A stretch of 43,987 nt of DNA, taken from contig JAPPCX010000093.1 in NCBI GenBank assembly GCA_028875655.1, positions 1-43,987 of the forward strand. The letters are read 5' to 3'. This DNA comes from Chloroflexota bacterium (GTDB lineage Bacteria; Chloroflexota; Dehalococcoidia; Lucifugimonadales; UBA3495). The notes below the pieces were generated by a model. That model did no database searches. It was not told the DNA's origin and saw only the letters and a program-made list of their open reading frames with translations. Below, piece by piece: positions 23,789-32,412 of this stretch (the stretch's first letter is position 1; each line of letters opens with the position of its first letter). The translations under genes were made by a program, and so were the position numbers.

Positions 23789-24976
23789 CTAGCCCTTAAA
23801 AATGCCGTGCCGCTCGAATATGTTGGCCAGTTCCGCGATGCCCTCGGAGACGGTTTCGGCGGTGGGGTGGCCAAAGCACAGGCGCGCCATGTTGGCGCCG
23901 TTGCCCTCGGGGGAGAACATTGTGCCGTTGTAGTAACCCACCCCTTCCTGGAACGACTGCTCCTGCAGGCCGGCCAGGTCGGTGCCCTCGGGCATGGTGA
24001 GCCAGAGGTACAGACCGCCTTCGGGACGGGTCCAGGAGGCGCGGTTGCCGAAGTGTTCGCCCAATGCGGCCAACATGGCGTCGCGCTTGACGCGGAGGGC
24101 CTGGTTCTCCTCGTCGATGTGGTCGTACATGTGGTTGCGCAGGTATTCCTCGATGGCCAGGGCGGCGAACTGGTTGACGCCGCCGGACTTAAAGCTCAGG
24201 GCACGCTGGCGCACCTCTTCGGGAGCTACCAGGTAGCCCATGCGGACTCCGGGCGCGATGATCTTGGACATTGAGCCAACGTAGAGTACCTGTCCACTGT
24301 CGTCCATGCTGGCCATGGAGGTGACGTCCTCCCCTTCAAACCGTAGGTCAACGTAGCAGTCATCCTCCAGGATCGGGACGCCGTGGCTCTGGCAGATTTC
24401 CAGGGTGCGCTGCCGGCGTTCCAGGGTCATGGTCCAGCCCAGCGGGTTCTGGAACGTGGGGATGGAGTATAGGAACTTGACGCGCTTGCCGGCGGCGGTC
24501 TGGGCGCGGATGGTCTCGTCCAGGGCCTCGGGAATCAGGCCCTGATCGTCGCACTTCACGCCGACCACCTGGGCGCTCCACAGCCGCATCTGGCGCATGG
24601 TGCCGAGGTACACGTACTCCTCGGTGAGCAGCACGTCGCCGGGGTCGGTGAGGGCCTGGATCAGCATGTTGATGGCCTCGCCGGAGCCGGAGGTGAGGAT
24701 GATGTCCTCGGCGGACACGTCCATCTCGCGGTCGCGGCGGAGCTTGTCGGCGACCAGTTCGCGCAGCGGCGGGTAGCCGGCGGCCACGGGGTAGTAGGCC
24801 AGGTCGCGGCCCTCTCGTTCCAGCGCCACGCGGAGCGAGTCAACCAGGCCCTCCAGCGGCAGGGTGTCGGGGTCGGGATAAGCGACGGCAAAGTCGTACC
24901 TAGCGTTCCGGTTTGCGCCCCGGGTGGTGATGGGGGCGTTTGCGGCGAAAAGGCTGTCGTAGTTGAACTGGGTCAT
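23789..24976 (-). CDS. PLP-dependent aminotransferase (class I/II, 2-aminoadipate transaminase-like)
   Basis: The product is 395 residues from the ATG at 24976, which has GGAGGAAACGCAAC directly upstream; an in-frame ATG at 25000 is less likely. Fold type I features are TSGSGEAINMLIQALTDPGD (pyridoxal phosphate-binding loop), PTFQNPLG (around 173-180), the Asp of PILEDDCY and the Schiff-base Lys 238 in YVGSMSKIIAPGVRMGY. The sequence most resembles the LysN/MocR-related transaminases that use 2-aminoadipate, aromatic or branched-chain amino acids. The substrate cannot be fixed. It is last in a minus-strand run behind two HEPN-like genes. Confidence 0.85.
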   Translation of the reverse strand: MTQFNYDSLFAANAPITTRGANRNARYDFAVAYPDPDTLPLEGLVDSLRVALEREGRDLAYYPVAAGYPPLRELVADKLRRDREMDVSAEDIILTSGSGEAINMLIQALTDPGDVLLTEEYVYLGTMRQMRLWSAQVVGVKCDDQGLIPEALDETIRAQTAAGKRVKFLYSIPTFQNPLGWTMTLERRQRTLEICQSHGVPILEDDCYVDLRFEGEDVTSMASMDDSGQVLYVGSMSKIIAPGVRMGYLVAPEEVRQRALSFKSGGVNQFAALAIEEYLRNHMYDHIDEENQALRVKRDAMLAALGEHFGNRASWTRPEGGLYLWLTMPEGTDLAGLQEQSFQEGVGYYNGTMFSPEGNGANMARLCFGHPTAETVSEGIAELANIFERHGIFKG

Positions 24977-25003
24977 GTTGCGTTTCCTCCAGTGGGACAA
25001 CGT

Positions 25004-25390
25004 TCAAAGCAGGGATTGTTCGGCAGTGGCAATGATCCTGGCGACGTATGCCGTACCTTCACTCAAGCCCCGGCGCAATCCTGTTGGATGCGCGTCGCCG
25101 TGATAGAAGTAGGTATGCAGGACTTTCTGATTATTGTCCAGACATTGCTCCAATTCAGGGAGAGTCAGGCTGGAGTTTGCGATTCTCCGGGCAACCTGGC
25201 GGAAACTCCATTGCTGGTTAGGGGCGAAGTGGTGGCTGATGTTATGCTCCGGGTCGGCGGCGCTCATAGCGGCTACGGTTGCGCCCCAGACCATTTCGGC
25301 TACTGCCTGGCTTTGTCTGGGCATCGTGTCCAACACCGCTGCTGCGGTGAGGAAGTCACGCGCCGACTGTAGATGCTGAGCACGGTTCAT
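25004..25390 (-). CDS. HEPN/PaREP1-like protein (second of a pair)
   Basis: The protein is 128 residues and all-helical. SAADPEHNISHHFAP followed by LDNNQKVLHTYFYHGDAHP resembles the ARQNILHGDCFYLG segment of the protein at 1.94 kb. Both fit the PaREP1/HEPN pattern, though the Arg of the R-x4-H motif is not conserved here. I start it at the ATG at 25390, thirteen bases after the stop of the preceding HEPN-like gene, so the two form a small operon. The function is unknown. Options include a nuclease-type toxin with its partner, or a housekeeping helical binding protein. Confidence 0.55.
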   Translation of the reverse strand: MNRAQHLQSARDFLTAAAVLDTMPRQSQAVAEMVWGATVAAMSAADPEHNISHHFAPNQQWSFRQVARRIANSSLTLPELEQCLDNNQKVLHTYFYHGDAHPTGLRRGLSEGTAYVARIIATAEQSLL

Positions 25391-25403
25391 TTCCCGTTGA
25401 GTA

Positions 25404-25850
25404 TTATTCTTCCGACGCCAAGAGATCGATAAATTTTCTGACCAGCGGCAGGCTCTTGATGTAGTCCTCTGGTTCCCAGAAAGTAGTGGGCAAAGACCCG
25501 TCCGGGGATTTCGTGCGACTGTGATGCTTGAAACAGTACACGGTAGTGAACAGGAGAGAATAAACGGGAAGAGGGTCATCTACAGTCTCGAATGCCCGCT
25601 TAATCATCTCCACCACGGATTCTGGCGGCGGCTCCACGCCATCCAACCGGTAGATAACGTCATGAGCGTCTTCGTATGTTTCGCAAATCCAGCCGCGGCT
25701 TTTCGCCACAGCGCGCAACGCGGTGAATGCCGCTTGATAGACGCTTGCGGAGCCTTCCCGGTGCTGGCCGGCGGCGATTTGACGCTCGCCTTCGGCCAGC
25801 AGCGCGTAGGCGGTGTCAATGCTTTCCGAGTAGGTGGGCGTTGTGGTCAT
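25404..25850 (-). CDS. HEPN-like helical protein (first of a pair)
   Basis: The 148-residue protein begins with a long helix (SIDTAYALLAEGERQIAAGQHREGSASVYQAAFTALRAVAKSRGW) typical of HEPN/PaREP1-type proteins: an A/G-rich first helix, then an aromatic-containing second helix. No R-x4-6-H nuclease motif is evident. It is followed immediately by a second HEPN-like gene. It lies between aspS and the aminotransferase and may be an inserted two-gene unit, since neither neighbour relates to it. Confidence 0.55.
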   Translation of the reverse strand: MTTTPTYSESIDTAYALLAEGERQIAAGQHREGSASVYQAAFTALRAVAKSRGWICETYEDAHDVIYRLDGVEPPPESVVEMIKRAFETVDDPLPVYSLLFTTVYCFKHHSRTKSPDGSLPTTFWEPEDYIKSLPLVRKFIDLLASEE

Positions 25851-25913
25851 GCTGTGGCTCCCGGCGTGTGATCCATTCGGATTTTAGCACGGCGCAGAGC
25901 CGGGAAGGGGCCG

Positions 25914-27704
25914 TTATTCCACCACCCGGATTCCCAGGTCTCGCAGCTGTGGGAAATCAACGGGGGCGGGCGCGCCGAAGAGCAGGTCGGAGCCGCTTTG
26001 AGTCTTGGGAAAGGCGATGACTTCGCGCAGGGAGTCGGCGCCGGCGAGGATGGCGACGAGGCGGTCGATGCCGGGGGCGATGCCGCCGTGGGGCGGCGCG
26101 CCGTAGTCGAAGGCTTCAAGAATGTGGCCGAAGCGTTCCTGCACCTGCTCGTGCGTGTAGCCGAGGATTGCGAAGACCTTTTCCTGCATGTCGCGCCGGT
26201 GGATGCGTATGCTGCCGCTGGCCAGCTCGGAGCCGTTGCAGACCAGGTCGTAGGCCCGGGAAGGAATTGCCGAGAAGTCGTCCCCGTCGAGCATTGCCTC
26301 ACAGCCGGGGGCGGGCGCGGTGAAGGGATGGTGGGTTGAATCCCAGCGTTGCGCGTCGTCGTCCCAATCGAACATGGGGAAGTCGGTGACGAAGGCGAAG
26401 GCCAGGGTATGCGGGTCGGCGAGTTCCAGTTGCTCCGCCAGGTGTGTCCGCATGGACGCGAGCCACTGGTTGGCGAATTTGGCCGGGCCGGCCATCAGCA
26501 GGATCAAGTCGCCGCGACTCGCTCCCGCGCGCTGGGCCAGCCGGATCACCCACTCGGGCGGCATACGGAGACCGGGGGAGAGCAGCGCGTCGCCATCCTC
26601 CAGCGTGTCCAACGGGCCGTCGCCGGTGAGCCGGACGTGGCTCATGCCGGCAGCCCCGAACTCCTTGGCGGTCTCTTCCATGCGCCGCATGTCGGAACCG
26701 GACAAGCGACCCTGGCCGGGCACGGCCATGGCCTTGATGATACCGCCCCGGTCCAGTATGCCGTGGAAGACGCGGAACTCGGTTTCGGCGGCCAGGTCGC
26801 TGACGTCGGCCATTTCTAGGCCGTAGCGGAGGTCGGGCTTGTCGCTGCCGTAGCGCGCCATCACGTCGTCGTAGGTGAGGCGCGGGAAAGGAGTCTTGAC
26901 CTTGAACTGCGGGGTCAGTTCGCGCACCAGGCCGGCGTAGAGACCCTCGATGAGGGTTAGCACGTCGGACTCGCTGACGAAGCTCATTTCCAGGTCGAGT
27001 TGCGTGAACTCGGGCTGTCGGTCGGCGCGCAGGTCTTCGTCGCGGAAGCAGCGGGCAATCTGGAAGTAGCGTTCGACGCCGCTGACCATCAGTAGTTGCT
27101 TGAGCTGCTGGGGCGACTGGGGCAGGGCGTAGAAATTGCCCGGCTGCATACGGCTGGGCACCAGGAAGTCGCGCGCGCCTTCCGGGGTGCTCTTGATGAG
27201 GATGGGCGTTTCGATTTCGAGGAAGCCGTGATCGTCCAGGTAATCCCGGATGTACTTCACGGCGCGATGGCGCAGCCGCAGGTTTTCCTGCATGGCGGGC
27301 CGGCGCAGGTCCAGGTAACGGTAGCGCAGGCGGAGGCTCTCGTCGGCTTCAACGTCGTCGGTGATGTAAAAGGGAGGCGTCTGCGACTGGTTGAGCACTG
27401 TGACGCCGCTAGCCATCACCTCGATCTCGCCGGTGGGGAGCGCGAGGTTCTCGGAACCTTCGGGTCGCTTCTGCACGGTTCCAGTGACCTGGACGCACCA
27501 CTCGGAGCGGAGCCGCTCGGCGGTGGCGTAGTCGTCGCCAGACAGGTTCTCAGGGTTGAGGACGACCTGGACGAAACCGGAGCGGTCGCGCAGGTCTATG
27601 AAGATGATGCCGCCATGGTCGCGGCGCCGGCTTACCCAGCCGGCCAGAGTGGTTGCGGAACCGTCGTGGGCGGCGCGCAGTTCGCCGCAGTCTTGGGTCT
27701 TCAG
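25914..27704 (-). CDS. aspS: Aspartyl-tRNA synthetase, probable CTG start
   Basis: AspRS charges tRNA-Asp (and tRNA-Asn in species lacking AsnRS). The bacterial-type protein shows the anticodon-binding OB fold ([24 protein letters not shown]), motif 2 ([23 protein letters not shown]), the GAD insertion domain and motif 3 ([12 protein letters not shown]). Family members begin M(L)KTxxCGELR. Here that position is CTG-AAG-ACC at 27704, with AAGGAG eight bases upstream and no ATG, GTG or TTG in between. The only in-frame ATG is at 27821, which would add 39 residues encoded partly by repeat copy 8 and the end of the upstream gene. From the CTG the length is 596 residues, normal for the family. Confidence 0.93.
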   Translation of the reverse strand: MKTQDCGELRAAHDGSATTLAGWVSRRRDHGGIIFIDLRDRSGFVQVVLNPENLSGDDYATAERLRSEWCVQVTGTVQKRPEGSENLALPTGEIEVMASGVTVLNQSQTPPFYITDDVEADESLRLRYRYLDLRRPAMQENLRLRHRAVKYIRDYLDDHGFLEIETPILIKSTPEGARDFLVPSRMQPGNFYALPQSPQQLKQLLMVSGVERYFQIARCFRDEDLRADRQPEFTQLDLEMSFVSESDVLTLIEGLYAGLVRELTPQFKVKTPFPRLTYDDVMARYGSDKPDLRYGLEMADVSDLAAETEFRVFHGILDRGGIIKAMAVPGQGRLSGSDMRRMEETAKEFGAAGMSHVRLTGDGPLDTLEDGDALLSPGLRMPPEWVIRLAQRAGASRGDLILLMAGPAKFANQWLASMRTHLAEQLELADPHTLAFAFVTDFPMFDWDDDAQRWDSTHHPFTAPAPGCEAMLDGDDFSAIPSRAYDLVCNGSELASGSIRIHRRDMQEKVFAILGYTHEQVQERFGHILEAFDYGAPPHGGIAPGIDRLVAILAGADSLREVIAFPKTQSGSDLLFGAPAPVDFPQLRDLGIRVVE

Positions 27705-27753
27705 AGGATCAACTCCTTGGCGCGAAAAGAACGTTTCCGGTTGTGATTTCTGG

Positions 27754-27773
27754 ATTCCTGCTTCCGCAGGAAT
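27754..27773 (+). repeat. Palindromic repeat copy 8, with compensatory stem change
   Basis: ATTCCTGC-TTCC-GCAGGAAT differs from the consensus in both arms (C to T on the left, G to A on the right), so pairing is preserved. A GGAATGACGGAG tail follows. It lies between the DUF255 gene and aspS. Confidence 0.85.
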
Positions 27774-27798
27774 GACGGAGTGGAATTTGGCTTGCGGG

Positions 27799-29574
27799 TC
27801 AGCCCAAAAGGTCAAGGACATTCTGGAAGGGGCTTTCGGTGACCATGCCGCCGCCGGCTACCGCATCGGCCAGCGCGGACGGGTCGGATACGGGTGGATA
27901 GCATACCGTATCGAGGCAAACGTGGGCCTGGGCCGGCGCCGCGCCGTTTTCGACGGCTGCCAGCTTGATGAGCAGGTTGGGGGAATCCAACCCCATTGCG
28001 GCGGCGAGCATGGCGTCGGCGTCGGGTGTTCCAGGCCGGCCTTCAACGGTAACCTCGACCACCGGATTCAGGTAGCGATCCACGGCGATGGCGTAGTCGG
28101 CGGCCAACTCGCCGTAGTCGCGGTTGGCTTCCGCGTAGGCGCTCAATGTGTGGTGCGCCGTATGCAGGTAACGCTCTTCAAATGTGACGTGGCTCAGGCG
28201 CATCATGCCGAGCGCGGCGGCCACGTTTTCCGCCAGCGGTTTTTCCCGCACTTGAAGGTAACCGGCCCGGTCGGGGGTATCCTCGATGTCGAAGAATCCG
28301 CCGCGCTGGCCGTCCAGGAACCGGTCGTACAGGATGCTGGCGGCGTGTTCGGCGGCCTGGCGATAACGGTCGCTGGCCGATGGCACAGCGTCGTGGCCGT
28401 CCAGGGCCGCGAGCAGGAACCAGGCCCAATCGACGAGCAGGTCGCCGTCTTCGGGCGGCGCGTCGCCGATGGTGGGATAGACGTGGGACAGCTGGCCGGA
28501 TGCTGCCGAAACCGCCAGCGCATTCAGCATTGTAACGGCGACGTCGGTCAGGCCGGGACGGCCGAGTTTCCAGGCGGCTGCAAAGAGCATGGACGCCGCT
28601 TGTGCAGTCAACGAAGCATAACCGCGAGGGTCAACAGGCGGCGCCGGGATGGCGGCGCGCACGGGCGCAGGTTCGGCGAAGTATTTGGAGTGGGCGCCCT
28701 GGCTGCCGCGCATTATTGACCCATCGGCATCGAGCAAGGTTGCCAGGATGTAGTCCACCGTTGCGCCGGCGTGGCGAAGGTAGTCCGGGCGTTGCAGCAG
28801 GATTCCGGCGTCCATCAAGACGTTGGCGAGGCTGATGTTGTCCTCGGCCATCTTTTCATGCTGCGGCTGCGTCCAGTCGGCGGACATGGTGAAACGGAAG
28901 AAGCCTCCGCCGATCCGGTCGTGCAAAGCTCCGCCGACCAGCGCGTCCAGGCTCTTCTCCAGCATGACGCGGAAGAAGGGTTCACGGGTGACGCGGTAAC
29001 GGTGGAGCAACAGGCGCAGCATCGGGGCCGCCGGGAATTTGGGCGCAGTTCCGAATCCGCCGTTGCAGGGATCATAGGTTCCGGCGACGCGGCGGGTGAT
29101 GACGTCAACCAGCGCGGCATCGGGTTCCTGGCCGGCGGCGACGCGAGCGGCGTGTTCCCGGCGCTGGCGTCGTATGTCGTTGCCCTGTTCGTACAACTCC
29201 GGCTTGCGTTCAGAATAAGCGCGGCTGACCTCATCGAGCATGGCCAGGAACTGGTCGGCCGGCAGGTAGGTGGCACCGGCGATGTAGCCGCCGTGAGGGG
29301 TCAGGAACGACGTGGTGGGCCAGCCGCCCACGTTATAACGGGCGTTGACGTCGGGGCGATGGTCGGTGTCAACCCGGACGGGGATGAAACGCTCGTTGAG
29401 AAAACGGGCCACGTCCGGATCGGAGTAGGTCCCGTCGTCCATCTCGTGGCACCAATAGCACCACACGGCGTTGATTGACAGCAGGATGGGCCGGTCGAGC
29501 TGCTGGGCGTTGGCAAAAGCGTTTGCGCCCCAGGGTTGCCAGGTGACCGCGTTAGTCGTTGCTGATAATGACAC
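27799..29574 (-). CDS. Thioredoxin-domain DUF255 protein (YyaL/SPATA20 family)
   Basis: The product is 591 residues. The N-terminal DUF255 thioredoxin-like domain has the redox motif WCYWCHEM (Cys 39 and 42) and continues with NERFIPVRVDTDHRPDVNARY and GGWPTTSFLTPHGG, close to the family consensus. The rest is an (alpha/alpha)-barrel-like region resembling N-acyl-glucosamine 2-epimerases and cellulases (GTAPKFPAAPMLRLLLHRY, EKMAEDNISLANVLMDAG). Family members are usually 650-700 residues, so this one is slightly short. The biochemical role is not established. It overlaps the aspartic protease gene before it by 23 bp. Confidence 0.88.
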   Translation of the reverse strand: MSLSATTNAVTWQPWGANAFANAQQLDRPILLSINAVWCYWCHEMDDGTYSDPDVARFLNERFIPVRVDTDHRPDVNARYNVGGWPTTSFLTPHGGYIAGATYLPADQFLAMLDEVSRAYSERKPELYEQGNDIRRQRREHAARVAAGQEPDAALVDVITRRVAGTYDPCNGGFGTAPKFPAAPMLRLLLHRYRVTREPFFRVMLEKSLDALVGGALHDRIGGGFFRFTMSADWTQPQHEKMAEDNISLANVLMDAGILLQRPDYLRHAGATVDYILATLLDADGSIMRGSQGAHSKYFAEPAPVRAAIPAPPVDPRGYASLTAQAASMLFAAAWKLGRPGLTDVAVTMLNALAVSAASGQLSHVYPTIGDAPPEDGDLLVDWAWFLLAALDGHDAVPSASDRYRQAAEHAASILYDRFLDGQRGGFFDIEDTPDRAGYLQVREKPLAENVAAALGMMRLSHVTFEERYLHTAHHTLSAYAEANRDYGELAADYAIAVDRYLNPVVEVTVEGRPGTPDADAMLAAAMGLDSPNLLIKLAAVENGAAPAQAHVCLDTVCYPPVSDPSALADAVAGGGMVTESPFQNVLDLLG

Positions 29575-29992
29575 TGCCCGTTCGTCCCTCGTATGCCATG
29601 TTGAAGTGTCTCAAAAAGGTGCGGCCGATGAGCGCGTAGTAGGGTTGCCCGCTGGCGGCCAGACTTACGCTGTCGAAAGGTCCATCAATGGTGAAATCCA
29701 GTTCCGGGATGTAGATCTGCGCCAGATATACGGTTGTCTCGAAAAGACCGCCGGCCCCGGCAATGCGGTTATGTGCCAGTACCGGCAGGTTCAATGAGTT
29801 AGCCAGATCCGCGTCTATCGCGCTTTCCATGGCCCCCGTATCCACCAGCGCCCGCCACCGTTCCGGCGGCAATTGCGCCCGCTGTCCGGGACTTGGCTGA
29901 TAGTTGGGATCATAGCCGATCTGTACGTAAACGGTTGGGCCTAACTGGATCAATGCATAGGGGTTGTTATATCCGGAATCAGTCCTTGCCAT
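29552..29992 (-). CDS. Retropepsin-like (clan AA) aspartic protease, module C
   Basis: The product is 146 residues from the ATG at 29992. The catalytic motif is WRALVDTGAMESAID (Asp 51, D-T-G-A). The second conserved element, YYALIGRTFLRHFNMAYEGRTGSVII, has the (A/I)LIGR hydrophobic-Gly motif. A single D-T-G per chain implies a homodimer, as in retroviral proteases. There is no signal peptide, so it should be cytoplasmic. The gene overlaps the end of a small partner gene by 14 bp and is overlapped downstream by the DUF255 gene. The substrate is unknown; the tight coupling suggests the partner. Confidence 0.75.
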   Translation of the reverse strand: MARTDSGYNNPYALIQLGPTVYVQIGYDPNYQPSPGQRAQLPPERWRALVDTGAMESAIDADLANSLNLPVLAHNRIAGAGGLFETTVYLAQIYIPELDFTIDGPFDSVSLAASGQPYYALIGRTFLRHFNMAYEGRTGSVIISND

Positions 29993-30245
29993 AACGCTCG
30001 CGGCGCTCCATTGCGGCGGCCAGGTGCTGCCGCTTCTTTTCCAGATTCTCATTGCCAACCACTCTTATGTAGAATGGTTCGCCTCCGAACCGCACCCATG
30101 ATTCCCGGCGGGCCTCCAGGCCATCACGGTAAATTCCAGCCAACTTGCCATCATAAAAGACCGCCCAATGGAGGAAGTGCTTATCCTCCAGATAGTCCTT
30201 CATCTTTTCGTAAGCGGCGGCGTTTTCTTCCCAGGTAGCGGGCAT
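29979..30245 (-). CDS. Small partner protein of retropepsin module C (DUF5678-like)
   Basis: The product is 88 residues; the ATG at 30245 has GGGAGG seven bases upstream. The pattern is an N-terminal helix (ENAAAYEKMKDYLEDKH), a beta-hairpin (HWAVFYDGKLAGIYRDGLEARRESW) and a strand (PFYIRVVG). It resembles DUF5678 proteins, which are often encoded beside small aspartic proteases in bacteria and archaea. It is not clearly homologous to the partner type at 12.65 and 43.34 kb, though size, order and overlap with a protease gene are the same. The function is unknown. Confidence 0.6.
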   Translation of the reverse strand: MPATWEENAAAYEKMKDYLEDKHFLHWAVFYDGKLAGIYRDGLEARRESWVRFGGEPFYIRVVGNENLEKKRQHLAAAMERRERYGKD

Positions 30246-30365
30246 CTTGCACCTCCCTGCCCGGATGTGCGCAGGCGCGAGTAGCGTCAAGCCAATTCGA
30301 TTATAGGGTACACCCCAAAGCCCGGCAAGAAACCGCCGGCTCCCAGGCAAACGATCTCGCCGCGC

Positions 30366-31403
30366 TTAGCGGGTGCGCGGGTTGAAGGCGTCGTTAACCG
30401 CGTCGCCCAGGATGTTGAAGCAGAAGAACAGCAGCGTCACCGCGCCGATGGGGAACAAAATCAGGTGGGGATGGTTCAACAGCACCTGGGGGCTCCCGTT
30501 TTCAAAAAGCATACGGCCCAGGCTGGGTGTCGGCGGGAAAACCCCGACTCCGATCCAGCTCAGCACCAGCTCGGCTCCCGCCACGCCGGCCAACCCCGCC
30601 GAAACTGACACGATGAGCGGGCTGAGGATGTTGCGCAGCATGTGCACCCGCAGAATGTGGGCGGTGGAGGCGCCGGTGACCAGCGCGGCCTCGATGTACT
30701 GGCTTTCCCGGGCTTGCAGCACCTGGCCTCGTACCAGCCGGGCCATGCCGAACCAGCCGAAGATTGCCAGTCCCACGGAGATAATCATGAAGTCCAGCAC
30801 GCCAAGGCGGATGATCCAGTCCAGGCCCGTCGCATCTTCGAAAGCTTGAACCGCGGTCAGCAGGCGAGGCCGGAAGGCGGAGACGAAGATGAGGAGGAGG
30901 AGGATTTCGGGGAACGACGAAGTTACCTCTCCTGTGCGCATTATGACGGCGTCAACCCACCGCCCCATGTAGCCGCTCATCAACCCCATGACCACCCCCA
31001 GGACCAAAGTGCCGCCCAGCAACGAGGTGATGGTGATGATGACCGTGGTGCGCACGCCAAAAATTACCCGGGTGAGCATGTCCCTGCCCTGGCGGTCGGT
31101 GCCGAAGGGATGGGCCAGCGACGGGCCCTGCCGGGTGTTCTGGAGGTCCACCGCCCTGAAATCGTAGGGCGTAATGAGGGGCGATAACAATGAACCGACG
31201 TACATGAAGGCGATGATCGATATGCAAACCATCGCGAGTTTTTTGCGGTACAGGCGTCGGAGCGCCAGGCTCCAGTAGCTATGGCCGCGGATGGGCTGAG
31301 TATCAAGCTCCAGGAGCTGATCACCGGAGAGCTCGCTTTCCGCCCAGTCCAGCTGCTCGGCATGGGAGTCGCGCGTGGAAAGGCCGGAACGGTCAGGCAA
31401 CAT
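30366..31403 (-). CDS. Peptide ABC transporter permease, DppC/OppC type
   Basis: The protein has 345 residues and six predicted membrane helices. The N-terminal cytoplasmic tail of about 45 residues ends in the OppC-N type first helix (YRKKLAMVCISIIAFMYVGSLL). LAHPFGTDRQGRDMLTRVIFGVRTTV is the DppC signature. The ATPase-contacting EAA loop is YIEAALVTGASTAHILRVHMLRNILSPLIVS. It overlaps dppB by 11 bp. The transporter would import peptides, nickel or sugars, and the sequence does not settle which. No ATPase gene follows. Confidence 0.9.
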   Translation of the reverse strand: MLPDRSGLSTRDSHAEQLDWAESELSGDQLLELDTQPIRGHSYWSLALRRLYRKKLAMVCISIIAFMYVGSLLSPLITPYDFRAVDLQNTRQGPSLAHPFGTDRQGRDMLTRVIFGVRTTVIITITSLLGGTLVLGVVMGLMSGYMGRWVDAVIMRTGEVTSSFPEILLLLIFVSAFRPRLLTAVQAFEDATGLDWIIRLGVLDFMIISVGLAIFGWFGMARLVRGQVLQARESQYIEAALVTGASTAHILRVHMLRNILSPLIVSVSAGLAGVAGAELVLSWIGVGVFPPTPSLGRMLFENGSPQVLLNHPHLILFPIGAVTLLFFCFNILGDAVNDAFNPRTR

Positions 31404-32340
31404 GGCCGGCTCCCAGCCTGATGCGCGGGTCCAGCCACGGGTACATCAGGTCAACTATCAGGTTCGCCAGGACGAAGAAGGTGGTGGCGATGATGGCGAA
31501 TCCCATGAGGACCGGATAGTCCCTCGCGTTCAGCGCTTCCAGTGACAGCCGCCCTACGCCGGGAATCCCGAAGTAGATTTCCACGATGAAGGTGCCGCCG
31601 GCCAGGCCGGCCAGAATGAACCCGAAACTGGTGGTTACGGGAATCAGGGCATTGCGCAGGATGTGCCGGTATCGCACCGTGAGTTCGGGCAGGCCCTTGG
31701 CCCGGGCGGTGCGGACGTATTCCTGCCCCAGCACATCCAGGACGCTGGCGCGCACCAGCCGCACCACGATGGCGATGCCCGGCACGCCCATGACGATGGC
31801 GGGCATGATGATTTTCGGAGAGAAGAAACCTCCCCATCCGCTGGTGGGGAGGACGTCAAGGTGAAGGGCGAACACCAGCAGCATGACCGGCGCGGTGATG
31901 AAAACCGGCAGGGACTGAAAGGCGAGCGCGATGGACACAATCAGATTGTCCCAGCCGGTGCCCTGGCGCAGGGCAGCCAGCAGACCCACCGGGATGCCAA
32001 CTCCCAGGGTAATGATGACGGCAGCCAGGTTGAGTTGCATGGAGACCAGGATGCGTGTCCCGATAACCTCCCGGACCGACTTGCCCCGGAACTTGAAGCT
32101 CTCGCCAAAGTCCAGGCGGGTAATCACGCCTTCCATGTAGCGCGCGTACTGGATAAACAGGGGATCGTCCAGGCCCAACTTGGCGCGAATGCGTTCACGC
32201 ACCTCGTCGTTCTGGTGCTGGCCCAACCAGATTTGCACCGGATCGCCGGGGCCGAGCCGCAGCATGGCGAAGGTGATGAAGGTGACGATGACCACCAGGA
32301 ACGGCAGCCAGATCAGCCTTCTGATTACGTAAACGCCCAT
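31393..32340 (-). CDS. Peptide ABC transporter permease, DppB/OppB type
   Basis: The protein has 315 residues, typical of DppB, with an N-terminal helix (YVIRRLIWLPFLVVIVTFITFAML). RLGPGDPVQI and the EAA loop (YVRTARAKGLPELTVRYRHILRNALIPVTTSFG) are family hallmarks. LMYPWLDPRIRLG is the usual C-terminal end. It lies 72 bp downstream of the binding-protein gene, with a strong hairpin between them, and overlaps the dppC start. Confidence 0.92.
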   Translation of the reverse strand: MGVYVIRRLIWLPFLVVIVTFITFAMLRLGPGDPVQIWLGQHQNDEVRERIRAKLGLDDPLFIQYARYMEGVITRLDFGESFKFRGKSVREVIGTRILVSMQLNLAAVIITLGVGIPVGLLAALRQGTGWDNLIVSIALAFQSLPVFITAPVMLLVFALHLDVLPTSGWGGFFSPKIIMPAIVMGVPGIAIVVRLVRASVLDVLGQEYVRTARAKGLPELTVRYRHILRNALIPVTTSFGFILAGLAGGTFIVEIYFGIPGVGRLSLEALNARDYPVLMGFAIIATTFFVLANLIVDLMYPWLDPRIRLGAGHVA

Positions 32341-32373
32341 GGGAAACCGGTCTTATGCAGTATTGGCACAGGT

Positions 32374-32399
32374 TAGGGGCGAATAATCATTCGCCCCTA
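32374..32399. terminator. Hairpin between binding-protein and permease genes
   Basis: TAGGGGCGAAT (32374-32384), loop AATC, ATTCGCCCCTA (32389-32399) give an 11-bp perfect stem. In this position it would partly end transcription or protect the upstream mRNA. That could make more binding protein than permease, as is common in ABC operons. Confidence 0.55.
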
Positions 32400-32412
32400 C
32401 GTGTCGCAGTCG

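Noticed and set aside
27702-27821. aspS start at the ATG 27821
   Set aside because: The added 39 residues include a dispersed-repeat peptide and precede the normal family N-terminus. The site has no support, whereas AAGGAG stands before the CTG.
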